A stretch of 64,000 bases of DNA from Roseateles_B sp041905785 (GCA_041905785.1 JAYRKJ010000015.1:62001-126000); one strand, 5' to 3'; positions 27,131-36,062 are shown, counted from the first letter of the stretch. Notes: a model not told the origin generated them from the sequence alone. Translations and numbers: made by a program.

Positions 27131-27367
27131 ATGAGCATCCGTCTTCACCTTGCGCTGAGCCGCAGCCTGCTGTGTGCCATTGCCTTGTGGGTTCTGAGCT
27201 TGTGCTGGCAAGGCATCAGGCAGTGGGATGAGCGCGTGCGGCCAAGCCAGCCGCTGGCCCAGGGCAGCAGCCCGGGCCGAGCCGGCCCCACCGGCAAGGC
27301 ACCTGGGCCCATGGGCGCCGCTTCGGCACCGCTGCATCGCGTGCTGCTGAGGCCGCGGGGCGCCTAA
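27131..27367 (+). CDS. Possible small membrane protein, 78 aa
   Basis: One N-terminal hydrophobic segment (SRSLLCAIALWVLSLCWQGI) followed by a Pro/Gly-rich basic tail. There is no clear ribosome-binding site, and its 3' end overlaps the convergent argP-like gene by 4 nt. No family recognised. It could be a chance frame in high-GC DNA. Confidence 0.35.
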   Translation: MSIRLHLALSRSLLCAIALWVLSLCWQGIRQWDERVRPSQPLAQGSSPGRAGPTGKAPGPMGAASAPLHRVLLRPRGA

Positions 27368-28320
27368 GCGGCCGTCTTGCGCCGGGCCTGGGGCGCCTTC
27401 AGGGCCACCCTGGCTCCCGAGCTCAAGGCCTGACCCACCTGGTCCAGCAGCGCGACCCGTCCCATCGCGGGCGCGGCCTCGCTCACCAGCTTCCATTGGT
27501 GCCAGTAGAGGGTCAGATCCACGCTGACCTCCGGCCGCAAGGGCAGCAATTGACGCTTGCGCACCAAATCACGCACCTGCAGCTCGGGCACGACGGCAAT
27601 GCCCCAGCCCATGCAGGCGGCCCGCACGATTGCGTCGCTGGAAGGCACATAGCGCTCCTTCAAGCGCGGGTGACGCACGCCAAAGGCCTTGCTGATCCAC
27701 TGGACCTGGTTGTCGTCCTTGCGGTTGAAGACAAGGAACGGCAGCTGAGCAAAGTTAGCCTCGTTGAGCCCCCCGGGCAGATGTCGCGCCACGAAGGTCG
27801 GGCTGGCCACGGCCGCATAGGACATCACGCCCAGCGGCTGGACCACACAGCCGCGCAGCGCCTGCTTGACGGTGCTGACGCACCCCAGCACCTCGCCCTG
27901 GCGCAGCCAGTCATGGGTGAAGTCCTGGTCGTCCACGATCAGCTCCAGGCCGAAGCCCTCGCGCAGCCCCTGCTGCACCAGGCCATCCAGCGCGGGCAGC
28001 ACCCAGGTCGCCAGACTGTCGGCATTGACGGCTATGGGCAGGCGCTCGTGCGGTGCCACCTGGCTGCCCAGCTCGCGCGCCACGTCGGTACGCAAGGCCT
28101 GCAGTTGGCGGGCAAAGCGCAGCAAGACCTTGCCGGGCTCGGTAAGGCGCAAGGGCCGTGAACGCACGACCAGCAATTGCCCCACCTGCGCCTCCAGGCT
28201 GCGCAGGCGCTGGGATACCGCGCTCTGCGTCACGCTCAGGCGCTGGGCGGCGCGCTCGAAGCTGCGTTCGTCGGCCAAGGCAGCGAGGCAATCCAGTCCG
28301 GCGGAATCCAGGTCTTTCAT
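27364..28320 (-). CDS. LysR-family regulator, ArgP-like
   Basis: A 318-residue protein close to ArgP/LysG: the opening LDCLAALADERSFERAAQRLSVTQSAVSQRLRSLE, the effector-domain VNADSLATWVLPAL and the segment GCVVQPLGVMSYAAVASP are characteristic. ArgP controls amino-acid export and metabolism (lysE/argO, dapB) with lysine or arginine as effector. Here it is divergent from dadA rather than from a lysE gene, so control of D-amino-acid use is suggested by position only. A small repeat CGTCA-N3-TGACG at 28370-28382 lies in the shared region. Confidence 0.85.
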   Translation of the reverse strand: MKDLDSAGLDCLAALADERSFERAAQRLSVTQSAVSQRLRSLEAQVGQLLVVRSRPLRLTEPGKVLLRFARQLQALRTDVARELGSQVAPHERLPIAVNADSLATWVLPALDGLVQQGLREGFGLELIVDDQDFTHDWLRQGEVLGCVSTVKQALRGCVVQPLGVMSYAAVASPTFVARHLPGGLNEANFAQLPFLVFNRKDDNQVQWISKAFGVRHPRLKERYVPSSDAIVRAACMGWGIAVVPELQVRDLVRKRQLLPLRPEVSVDLTLYWHQWKLVSEAAPAMGRVALLDQVGQALSSGARVALKAPQARRKTAA

Positions 28321-28512
28321 AAGTTCAATTAATGTAGCGCGAGAAATATGAATGACGCTTCTTGATGTCCGTCACGCTGACGACAATGCGCCAGCCGTGT
28401 CGCGTCTCACGCGCGCAGCGGTTTCCAGCCCCACGTCCCCTTCAACAGGACCGAGCAAAGGTCGATCATTCGGGAATCCCGCCCAAGGGCTTCCCTCGCA
28501 GGAGCAGTACAG

Positions 28513-29829
28513 ATGAAAGTCGTCGTTCTGGGTGCAGGCATCATCGGCGTCGCCACCGCCTGGTACTTGCTGGAAGAGGGGCACGAGGTCGTGGTGGTCG
28601 ATCGCCAGGACGACGCGGCGATGGAAACCAGCTTTGCCAATGGCGCGCAGATTTCGGTGAGCTTCTGCGAGCCGTGGGCCAATGCCGGCGCCCCCTTCAA
28701 GGTCGCCAAGTGGCTGCTGCGCGACGACTCGCCCCTGCTGTTCCGCCCGCGCCTGGAGCTCGCCCAGTGGCGCTGGGGCTTGAGCTTCCTGACGCAATGC
28801 ACCAACGCTGCCTTCGAACGCAACGTTGAGCAGCTGGTGCGCCTGGGCCGTTACAGCCACGAATCGCTGAAGTCGCTGGTGGCGCAGACGGGCATCGAGT
28901 ATGAGCGCCTGGAGCGCGGCATCCTGCATTTCTTCTCCAGCCAGGCCGACTTCGACGCCGGTGCCGCCGGCGCCGAGGTGATGCGCGCCCATGGCGTGGA
29001 CCGCCGCGTGCTGAGCCGCGAGGAAGTGCTCAAGGTCGAGCCCGCCCTGCGCGCGTTTGGCGACAACATCTTCGGCGGCACCTACACGCCCAGCGACGAA
29101 TCGGGCGATGCCCGCGTCTTCACGCAGAAGCTGGCCCAGGCCTGCATTGCGCGCGGCGCAACCTTCCTCTATGGGCACGACATCCTGGCGCTGCAGCGCG
29201 AAGGCCAGGCCATCAGTGCCGCCCAGATCGCCCATGTTCGCAGCGGACGGAAGGTCCTGCTCAAGGGCGACGCCTTCGTTGCTGCCATGGCCTCCTACAC
29301 GCCCCAGCTGCTCAAGCCGTTGGGCGAGTGCCTCAACATCTATCCCGCCAAGGGCTACTCGGCCACGCTGCGTTTGAAGAAACCCGAGCAGGCCAGCGTG
29401 GTGAGCCTGCTGGACGACACCCGCAAGATCGCCATCTCGCGCCTGGGCGACTACGTGCGCATCGCAGGCACCGCAGAGCTGGTGGGACTGGACACCAGCC
29501 TGGACACACCCACCTCACGCGTGCGCTGCGACGCTCTGGTCAAGCGCTACGAGGAGCTGTTCCCCGGCGTGGCCGATCTCGGCGAGCGCAACTACTGGAC
29601 AGGACTGCGCCCCAGCACGCCCACCAACATTCCCTACATCGGCCGCTCGAAGAAGGCGTCCAATCTCTGGCTCAACGCCGGCCATGGCACGCTGGGCTGG
29701 ACCCATGGTGCCGGCTCCGGCCGCGCACTGGCCGAGCTGCTGAGCGGCAAGCGCCCCGCGCTGGAAGGTTTCGGTTTCTACGGCGAGGCCCTCCCCACTG
29801 CGCCCGCGCGCCGCATGGCCGCGGCCTGA
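28513..29829 (+). CDS. dadA: D-amino acid dehydrogenase small subunit
   Basis: FAD enzyme that oxidises D-amino acids, mainly D-alanine, to keto acids and passes electrons to the membrane quinone pool. The 438-residue protein opens with the dinucleotide-binding VVVLGAGIIGVATAWYL, has the DadA markers SFANGAQIS and WANAGAPFK, and ends with GHGTLGWTHGAGSGRALAEL. Length is normal for DadA. No alanine racemase gene is adjacent. It is divergent from an ArgP-like regulator. Confidence 0.94.
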   Translation: MKVVVLGAGIIGVATAWYLLEEGHEVVVVDRQDDAAMETSFANGAQISVSFCEPWANAGAPFKVAKWLLRDDSPLLFRPRLELAQWRWGLSFLTQCTNAAFERNVEQLVRLGRYSHESLKSLVAQTGIEYERLERGILHFFSSQADFDAGAAGAEVMRAHGVDRRVLSREEVLKVEPALRAFGDNIFGGTYTPSDESGDARVFTQKLAQACIARGATFLYGHDILALQREGQAISAAQIAHVRSGRKVLLKGDAFVAAMASYTPQLLKPLGECLNIYPAKGYSATLRLKKPEQASVVSLLDDTRKIAISRLGDYVRIAGTAELVGLDTSLDTPTSRVRCDALVKRYEELFPGVADLGERNYWTGLRPSTPTNIPYIGRSKKASNLWLNAGHGTLGWTHGAGSGRALAELLSGKRPALEGFGFYGEALPTAPARRMAAA

Positions 29830-29918
29830 GCATCGCATGCAGCCGGGCGGCCTCGGGAGGGCCGCCGGGGCGACATGACTACAATCCGCGCCCTTCCTTT
29901 CCCATTCAGGGCGCCGAC

Positions 29919-31226
29919 ATGCCTGCCTCTTTCTGCGCCAGCGACTACTGTGCCGTCGACTTCGGCACCTCCAACTCCGCCATCGCCATTCCCGAGACCG
30001 CGGGCAGCATGCGCCTGGTGGAGCTGGAACCCGGCCGGCTCACCATGCCGACGGCCGTCTTCTACTTTGCCGAAGGCCGCCATGACGCCGACGGCCCGCC
30101 CCGGGCATTCGGCCGCGCCGCGCTGGCCGCCTATGTGGAAGGGACCGACGGGCGGCTGATGCGCTCGATGAAGAGCATTCTGGGCTCGCCACTCATCGAC
30201 CAGACCACCGACGTGGGCGGCGGTCGCGGCGTCAAGTACTTCGACATGCTGGCGGGCTACCTCAAGCGCCTCAAGCGTCAGGCGGAAGAAGCCTCGGGCC
30301 ACGCCCTCCACCGCGTGGTGCTGGGCCGCCCGGTCTTCTTCGTCGACGAGGACCCGGCCCGCGATGCGACGGCCCAGTCCTCGCTGGAAGCCGCGGCCCG
30401 CGCCGTGGGCTTCAGCGATGTCCACTTCCAGTTCGAGCCCATCGCCGCCGCCTTCGACTACGAACGCCAGGCGTCGCGAGAGCAGCGCGTGCTGGTGGCC
30501 GACATCGGCGGCGGCACGTCCGACTTCTCGGTGGTGCGCGTGGGTCCGCAACGCATGGCACGGCTGGACCGGCGCGAGGACATCCTCGCCAATCACGGCG
30601 TGCACATCGCCGGTACGGACTTCGACCGCCATGTGGAGCTGGCCGCCATCCTGCCGGAGTTCGGTTATCGCAGCCTGGGCCCTGCCAAGCCCGGCCAGGC
30701 ACCGCGCGAGGTGCCCAGCGGCGTGTACTTCGACCTGGCCACCTGGCACCTGATCAACACGGTGTACAGCCCGCAACGCATGGCCGAATTGCGCGGCATG
30801 CGCAGCTTCTACGGCAATGCGCGCCATCACGAGCGCCTGATGGCAGTGCTGGAGGACCGTCTGGGCCACGAGCTGGCCGGGCGTGCCGAAGAAGCCAAGA
30901 TCGCTGTCGCGGCCGGCGGGCAAGTGCGCGTGGACCTGGGCCTGCTTGAGCCGGGCCTGGCCGTCGACTTCGACGCCGAAGGCGCGCAGCAGGCACTGGG
31001 CCGCGACATCGAGCGCATCGCCCAGGCCGGCCGCGAGGCCGTGGCCCTGGCCGGCCTGCAGCCGGCGCAGATCGACGCGCTCTATTTCACCGGCGGCTCC
31101 ACCGGGCTCAGGCCCCTGGCCGAGCGCATTGCGGCGGACTATCCGGCGGCGCAGCGCGTACAGGGCGATGCCTTCGCCTCGGTCGCCAGCGGCCTGGGCC
31201 TGCATGCGGCGCGCCTGTTCGCCTGA
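29919..31226 (+). CDS. Hsp70-family protein, YegD-like
   Basis: A 435-residue actin/Hsp70-fold ATPase without the DnaK substrate-binding domain. The phosphate-1 loop is CAVDFGTSNSAIA, the phosphate-2 region VLVADIGGGTSDFSVVRV, and the adenosine site FTGGSTGLRPL. This matches YegD, an Hsp70 relative of unknown client. It starts 89 bp after dadA; a GC-rich hairpin (GGCGGCC/GGCCGCC) in that gap has no T tract, so read-through is possible. Confidence 0.87.
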   Translation: MPASFCASDYCAVDFGTSNSAIAIPETAGSMRLVELEPGRLTMPTAVFYFAEGRHDADGPPRAFGRAALAAYVEGTDGRLMRSMKSILGSPLIDQTTDVGGGRGVKYFDMLAGYLKRLKRQAEEASGHALHRVVLGRPVFFVDEDPARDATAQSSLEAAARAVGFSDVHFQFEPIAAAFDYERQASREQRVLVADIGGGTSDFSVVRVGPQRMARLDRREDILANHGVHIAGTDFDRHVELAAILPEFGYRSLGPAKPGQAPREVPSGVYFDLATWHLINTVYSPQRMAELRGMRSFYGNARHHERLMAVLEDRLGHELAGRAEEAKIAVAAGGQVRVDLGLLEPGLAVDFDAEGAQQALGRDIERIAQAGREAVALAGLQPAQIDALYFTGGSTGLRPLAERIAADYPAAQRVQGDAFASVASGLGLHAARLFA

Positions 31227-31312
31227 AGCATCCGGAGCCGCCCGCTGCCCGCGCAGCGCTGGTAGATTGCGAAGCTTCGCCACCTGCACCCAACACCGCG
31301 CCGGAACTGCCC

Positions 31313-33760
31313 ATGAGCACACACGCCCCGCTTCGCATCCTGAGCCTGGCCCTCGCGCTGGCCCTCGGCGCACTGCCGGCCGGCGCCGCGAGCCCGGCCG
31401 AAGAAGCCGCCGCGGCCTTGGCCCGCTACCAGCAGCCCAGTGACGCCATGCGCGCCGTGCTGGACGCGCCGGCCCTGCCCAGCCACTCCTTGTCGCCGGA
31501 CCAGAAGACGCTGGCGGTGATGCACAGCCAGCGCTACCGCCAGGTGGCGGACCTGGCGCGCCCTGCCCTGAAGCTGGCGGGCCTGCGCATCGACCCCGAG
31601 GCCCATGCCCCGCGGCTGAGCACGCCTTCGCTGCAGGCCCTGGTCCTGCGCCCGCTGGAGGGCGGCGCGGAGCGCCACATTGCCCTGCCGCCCGGAGGCG
31701 GTTTCCATCACCTTCGCTGGTCGCCCGACAGCCGTCATTTCCTGCTGAACCGGCGCACCACCCGCGGTGTGGAACTCTGGCTGGGCCAAACGTCCACGGG
31801 CCTGCTGAACAAGCTCGCCGGCCTGAAGCTCAACACGCTGCTGGAGCAGGACGTGGTCTGGCAGGGCCCCGAAGACGTCGTCGTTCTGGCCGTTCCGCCC
31901 AAGCAGGGCCCCGCGCCGCGTTTCACGGCCCCGGATGGCCCGACGGTGCAGGAATCCATGGGCCGCCAGTCGCCCGAGCGCACACTTCAAGACCTGCTGA
32001 CGAACGCGCAGGATGAAGCCCTGTTCACCCATTACGCCCAGTCGCAGCTGCTGCGGGTGAACCTGCGGACCGGCCAGCGGCAAGTCCTGGGCGAGCCCGG
32101 TCTCTTTTCCTCGCTGCTGGCGGTGGGCACGCAGGGTCAGGTCTTGACCCAGCGGCTGCGGCCACCCTTCAGCTACCAGGTCGCCTGGCAGGACTTCGCC
32201 CGCGAGGTCGAGTTGCGGGACGCCCAGGGCCGCGTCCTGCGTGCGCTGCCGCCGGTGGCGCTGAAGAAGGAGGTGCCAGTGGACGGCGTGATCACCGGCC
32301 CGCGCCACTACAGCGCCTCGCCGGGCGCTGGTGCGGCGGTGTACTGGATCGAGGCCCTGGACGAGGGCGATCCGCGCCGCAAGGTCGAGCACCGCGACCG
32401 GCTGATGCGCCTGCCGGCGCCGTACACGGGTGAGGCACAGGAGCTGCGGCGCAGCGTGGGCCGGATGGTCATGCTGCAGTTCCTGGAAGGCGGCCGCCAG
32501 GCGCTGCAGAGCGACGTGGATCGCGACCGTCAGTGGCTGCGCCTGAGCCTGCTGGACCTCGGCGACAAACCCGCCCCGGCACGCCTGCTGAGCGAACGCT
32601 CGCTGCGTGACCGCTACAAGGACATCGGCCAGCCCCTGCACCGCCTGCAGGCCAACGGACGCCAGGCGCTGCGCGTCGACGACGGTGCGCTTTGGCTGGT
32701 CGGGTCGGGCGCGGGCGCCGAGGGCGAGCGCCCCTTCCTGGACCGCATCCATCTCGCTGACGGCAGCATCCAGCGCATCTACCGGGCTGGCGACAGCCAC
32801 TACGAGCGGCCGATCGCAGTACTCGACCCGAAGGGCGAGCGCGCACTGTTCAGCCGTGAAAGCGCCGACGAAGTCCCGCAACTGGTGCTGCGCAGCGGCG
32901 CCGGTCTGGCGCAGATGCAGCCGCTGACCCGCTACACCGACCCCGCGCCGCAGCTGCGTGGCATTCAGCGCGAGCTGGTGAAGTTCAAGCGAGCCGACGG
33001 CGTGGAGCTGTCCTTCTGGCTCTACAAGCCGCCCGGTTACCAGGCGGGAGAGCGCCGCCCGACCTTTGTCTGGGCCTATCCGCTGGAGTTCACCGATGCC
33101 TCGGTGGCCGGCCAGGTCAGCGGCTCGGGCAAGCGCTTCACCAGCTTCGGCGCCAGCAGCCCCTTGATGCTGCTGCTGGACGGCTACGTGGTACTGATGG
33201 ACGCCACCATGCCTGTCGTCGGAGACCCCAAGACCGTCAACGACAGCTTCATCGCCCAGATCACGAGCAACGCCCAGGCCATCATCGACAAGGCCGTGGA
33301 ACTGGGCGTCAGCTCGCGCGAAGCCATGGTGGTGGGCGGACACAGCTATGGCGCCTTCATGACCGCCAATCTGCTGGCCCACACCGAGCTGTTCAAGGCC
33401 GGCATCGCCCGCAGCGGCGCCTACAACCGATCCTTGACGCCCTTCGGGTTCCAGAGCGAGCAGCGCACCTACTGGGAAGCGCAGGACGTCTACCAGAAGC
33501 TCTCGCCCTTCAACCACGCCGACAAACTCAAGCGCCCGCTGCTGCTGATCCACGGCGACAGTGACGAGAACCCGGGCACCTTCCCCCTGCAGAGCCAGCG
33601 CCTGTACCAGGCCCTGGCCGGCACGGGCGGGCATGTGCGCTTCGTGTCGCTGCCGCACGAAGGTCACAGCTACACGGCGCGCGAGTCCATCGGCCACACC
33701 CTTTGGGAAATGAGCCAGTGGATGAAGCGCCAGGTGGGCGAGGGCAAGGCGCTGGACTGA
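31313..33760 (+). CDS. S9-family prolyl oligopeptidase-like peptidase, exported
   Basis: An 815-residue secreted or periplasmic peptidase with a signal peptide (SLALALALGALPAGAAS). Residues about 50-560 are the beta-propeller part (LRWSPDSRHFLLNRRT); the C-terminal alpha/beta hydrolase carries the Ser in GGHSYGAFM, the Asp in HGDSDENPGTF and the His in LPHEGHSYTARES. The fold and length resemble the glutamyl-endopeptidase branch of S9. Substrate is uncertain. It stands alone after the yegD-like gene and is convergent with a UPF0149 gene. Confidence 0.9.
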   Translation: MSTHAPLRILSLALALALGALPAGAASPAEEAAAALARYQQPSDAMRAVLDAPALPSHSLSPDQKTLAVMHSQRYRQVADLARPALKLAGLRIDPEAHAPRLSTPSLQALVLRPLEGGAERHIALPPGGGFHHLRWSPDSRHFLLNRRTTRGVELWLGQTSTGLLNKLAGLKLNTLLEQDVVWQGPEDVVVLAVPPKQGPAPRFTAPDGPTVQESMGRQSPERTLQDLLTNAQDEALFTHYAQSQLLRVNLRTGQRQVLGEPGLFSSLLAVGTQGQVLTQRLRPPFSYQVAWQDFAREVELRDAQGRVLRALPPVALKKEVPVDGVITGPRHYSASPGAGAAVYWIEALDEGDPRRKVEHRDRLMRLPAPYTGEAQELRRSVGRMVMLQFLEGGRQALQSDVDRDRQWLRLSLLDLGDKPAPARLLSERSLRDRYKDIGQPLHRLQANGRQALRVDDGALWLVGSGAGAEGERPFLDRIHLADGSIQRIYRAGDSHYERPIAVLDPKGERALFSRESADEVPQLVLRSGAGLAQMQPLTRYTDPAPQLRGIQRELVKFKRADGVELSFWLYKPPGYQAGERRPTFVWAYPLEFTDASVAGQVSGSGKRFTSFGASSPLMLLLDGYVVLMDATMPVVGDPKTVNDSFIAQITSNAQAIIDKAVELGVSSREAMVVGGHSYGAFMTANLLAHTELFKAGIARSGAYNRSLTPFGFQSEQRTYWEAQDVYQKLSPFNHADKLKRPLLLIHGDSDENPGTFPLQSQRLYQALAGTGGHVRFVSLPHEGHSYTARESIGHTLWEMSQWMKRQVGEGKALD

Positions 33761-33815
33761 TCCAGCGCCCCGCCGCGGCACGGGCGGTGACGGCGCGCGG
33801 CACTCCCCGCGTGAC

Positions 33816-34697
33816 TCAGTGCCGGCGCGATGGGCCGCCGCGTCCGCCCTGTCCGCCGCCCTGCCCTGGCCTGCGCGGGCCGGCCGGGCGCTTGGCGGGT
33901 TGGGTGCTCTTGAGCGGTCGCGTCACGTCGGCCAGCAGCAGGCTGGCGCGCACCAGGCACTCCACGGCCTCGGCCACGTCCGTGGGCGGCTCCAGGGATT
34001 CGATCTCCTCCAGCAGCTCGTCCGCATCTTCCAGGTCGTCCGGGTCCAGGTGCATGTAGAGCTGGGCCAGCGGCTCCAGCAGTTCGCCGGCCTCTTCCTG
34101 CATCAGGTCCGGGAAATGCTCGGAGGCCAGGGCGAAGCCGGCCACCCAGGCATAGACCACCTCGGAGGGCTCGGCCTCCTCGTCGAGCTCGAAGACCCAG
34201 GGGTCGAACCACTGCCGCTCGGCGATGGCCGCATTGAGTTCGCGGTGCCTGCGACGAACCAGCGTGAAAAGTGCCTCGCCGTCGAAGCTGCGCGGGGGCT
34301 GGCGGCCGTCGGCATCCAGCACATAGGGCGCCCAGTCGGCAAAGGGCACGGGCTGCGGCTGCAGCAGCACGCCGACCAGATAGCCGTCCAGCATGCTGAT
34401 GTCCAGGGGCTCCAGCGGCGCGGGCAGGGCGTCCAGCAGGTCCTGCAGGCGCTTCATGTCCTGCTCGGACAGCGGCTGGTCGACCGGCACGCGCGGCAGC
34501 GCCGCAGCAGGCTCCGCGACACCTGTCGCTGGCTTCGGCGCTGGATTCGGCGCGGCACCCGGCTTGCGTGCCGGACCGCGCGGTCCAGCTGATGCGGCCG
34601 GCCCCGCTGTGCTGCCCGGACGTCGTGACCGTTGGCTGCCCGCCGTTGCGGCAGGACGGGACGACAAGGAGGGCTTGCGCGGCTTGGAGGTGCTCAT
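33816..34697 (-). CDS. UPF0149 (YecA-like) protein with basic Gly/Arg-rich tail
   Basis: A 293-residue protein. Residues 1-65 are a low-complexity Ser/Pro/Arg/Ala-rich stretch. The UPF0149 core follows at about 70-250 (LDISMLDGYLVGVLLQPQPVPF, then YAWVAGFALASEHFPDLMQEEAGE). The C-terminus is a Gly/Arg-rich basic tail (RRPGQGGGQGGRGG) where the paralogue at 24318 has a SEC-C zinc finger. The basic tails could contact nucleic acid (inference). Convergent with the S9 peptidase gene; divergent from a flavoprotein gene. Confidence 0.85.
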   Translation of the reverse strand: MSTSKPRKPSLSSRPAATAGSQRSRRPGSTAGPAASAGPRGPARKPGAAPNPAPKPATGVAEPAAALPRVPVDQPLSEQDMKRLQDLLDALPAPLEPLDISMLDGYLVGVLLQPQPVPFADWAPYVLDADGRQPPRSFDGEALFTLVRRRHRELNAAIAERQWFDPWVFELDEEAEPSEVVYAWVAGFALASEHFPDLMQEEAGELLEPLAQLYMHLDPDDLEDADELLEEIESLEPPTDVAEAVECLVRASLLLADVTRPLKSTQPAKRPAGPRRPGQGGGQGGRGGPSRRH

Positions 34698-34832
34698 GCC
34701 CGCATTATCCGGTGCATGGCTGTTCGCGAAGGGCATTGCCCGACTTCCCGGCAGCGCGGCTCGTCGCAGCGCAGAATGGCGTCGCAGCCGCGCGCCCTGC
34801 GCGGCACCGCTTCCACCATCCCGCATCACCGC

Positions 34833-35405
34833 ATGAGCGACCCCACCCGCCCCTCCCGCAGATTCCTGTTCCTCAACGCCAGTACCCGCGTCGCGGGCGT
34901 CACCGGCAACACCGAAACCCTGGCCCGTGCCGCCGCCGCCCGCTTGCCGGCCGATGTGCAGCAGCACTGGCTGCGCCTGGCCGACCATGCGCTGCCGCCC
35001 TTCGTCGACCATCGGCACGACATCGGCAGCTATCCCATGCCCGACGGCGCGGGCCGGCTCCTGCTGGACGCCACCCTGGCGGCCACGGACCTGGTGCTGG
35101 TGGCCCCGGTCTATTGGTACAGCCTGCCAGCCTCCGTGAAGCTCTACTTGGACCATTTCAGCGCCTGGATGCGCGTGCCCGGCCTGGACTTCAAGACCCG
35201 CATGGCTGGCCGGCGCCTCTGGCTCGTCACCACCAGCGGCGACCGCAGCAAGGCCCAGCCCATGATGGACAGCACCCAACTTTGCGCGGAGTTTCTCGGC
35301 ATGCATTGGATGGGCGCCCTGTGGGGCACGGGCGGTGCGCCCGACGCCATTCGTTCGGACGAGGCAGCCCTGACCCAGGCCACCCACTGGTTCGAGGGGG
35401 TTTGA
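34833..35405 (+). CDS. NADPH-dependent FMN reductase-like flavoprotein
   Basis: A 190-residue flavodoxin-fold protein: RFLFLNASTRVAGVTGNTETLA is the FMN phosphate loop with the S/T-rich pattern, and VLVAPVYWYSLPASVKLYLDHFSAWM is the flavin-ring segment typical of NAD(P)H-dependent oxidoreductases (flavodoxin-2/NADPH-FMN reductase group). It may reduce quinones or FMN in the cytoplasm. Start at 34833 (MSDPTRPS). Followed by the candidate structured RNA and terminator at 35481-35575. Confidence 0.82.
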   Translation: MSDPTRPSRRFLFLNASTRVAGVTGNTETLARAAAARLPADVQQHWLRLADHALPPFVDHRHDIGSYPMPDGAGRLLLDATLAATDLVLVAPVYWYSLPASVKLYLDHFSAWMRVPGLDFKTRMAGRRLWLVTTSGDRSKAQPMMDSTQLCAEFLGMHWMGALWGTGGAPDAIRSDEAALTQATHWFEGV

Positions 35406-35480
35406 AACATCTGCTTGCCAATGAGGCAGCTCATCCCACCAAGTAGGGATGGCGAGCCTGCTGGGCCAAACCTAGAGTTG

Positions 35481-35575
35481 CACCCATGCCGGCCTCGCGG
35501 CCAGCACGGATCCCAACGACGTCCTTACCCAAGGACTTATCCGCCCGAGCACGCAAGTGCTTGGGCGTTTTTTTT
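35481..35575 (+). ncRNA. Candidate small RNA: three hairpins and a T-tract terminator
   Basis: Three consecutive perfect or near-perfect hairpins on the plus strand: GGCC-TCGC-GGCC at 35491-35502, GTCCTT-ACCC-AAGGAC at 35521-35536, and the terminator at 35542-35575. No plus-strand gene follows. The pattern, including a C-rich ACCC loop, is like small regulatory RNAs, but it could also be only the 3' untranslated region of the gene ending at 35405. The 5' end is unknown. Confidence 0.4.
35542..35575 (+). terminator. Strong rho-independent terminator
   Basis: Stem CGCCCGAGCAC / GTGCTTGGGCG (one G-T pair) with GCAA loop followed by eight T. Ends plus-strand transcription from the flavoprotein gene or from the candidate small RNA. 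Confidence 0.88.
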
Positions 35576-35595
35576 GGTTCGCGCAGGCAAAGAAC

Positions 35596-36009
35596 CTAGG
35601 GTCGCCCCCGCTGTTGCAAAAGCTGGTTGCAGGTCTGAGGTGAAGGCGGCTTGCGCAAATCTATCCGGCGTCTGGATGGCGACGGCAGCATGGTGGGCCG
35701 CGAGGCGGCCTCGCAGATTGCCTCGACGTCGATGAAGGCGTTCTTGTTGCCCTTCACGAAGGGACGCACGTGCTGCGGTGAGATCAGCTTGACCGCGTGG
35801 CCCATGGCGATGAGCTTGCGTGCCAGGAAATGCGCGCCGGCGCAGGCCTCCATCACCGCCATGCAGGGATGGAACTTGGCGAAGAAGAACGCCAGGAGCT
35901 GCTTGCGGGTGCACTTCTTGCGGGACACCGCCAGGCCCTTGCGGTCCTGTCTGCGCAGGTGGAACGAGTGCTTGCCCAGGTCGATGCCGACCATCGTCGC
36001 AGAGTCCAT
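35596..36009 (-). pseudogene. IS110-family transposase, truncated
   Basis: The frame from 36009 encodes the N-terminal DEDD (RuvC-like) part of an IS110-type transposase: MVGIDLGKHSFHL with the first Asp, VMEACAGAHFLARKL with the Glu, SPQHVRPFVKGNKN, and IDVEAICEAASRPTM. Similarity stops at about 35689, after roughly 107 residues; a further 31 residues look random and the C-terminal Tnp_20 domain with its catalytic Ser is absent. Full-length proteins are about 320-400 residues. The copy therefore cannot transpose. KNAFIDVEA departs from the usual KNDxxDAEA. Confidence 0.82.
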
Positions 36010-36032
36010 GATGGGCTCCGCCACAAAGAAGA

Positions 36033-36062
36033 ACACCCTGGCAACGTACGTCACCAGGGTGT
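36033..36062. repeat. Inverted repeat ahead of the IS110 fragment
   Basis: Arms ACACCCTGG and CCAGGGTGT around 12 bp that include ACGTACGT. It sits 24 bp upstream of the transposase start, where IS110 elements keep their non-coding left end, so it may be a remnant of that end; alternatively it ends transcription of the PEP-CTERM gene. Confidence 0.5.

Noticed and set aside
31139..33781. An 880-codon minus-strand frame antisense to the S9 peptidase gene
   Set aside because: Same reason: mirror frame of a real, motif-complete gene; Gln/His/Ala-rich composition with no family signature.
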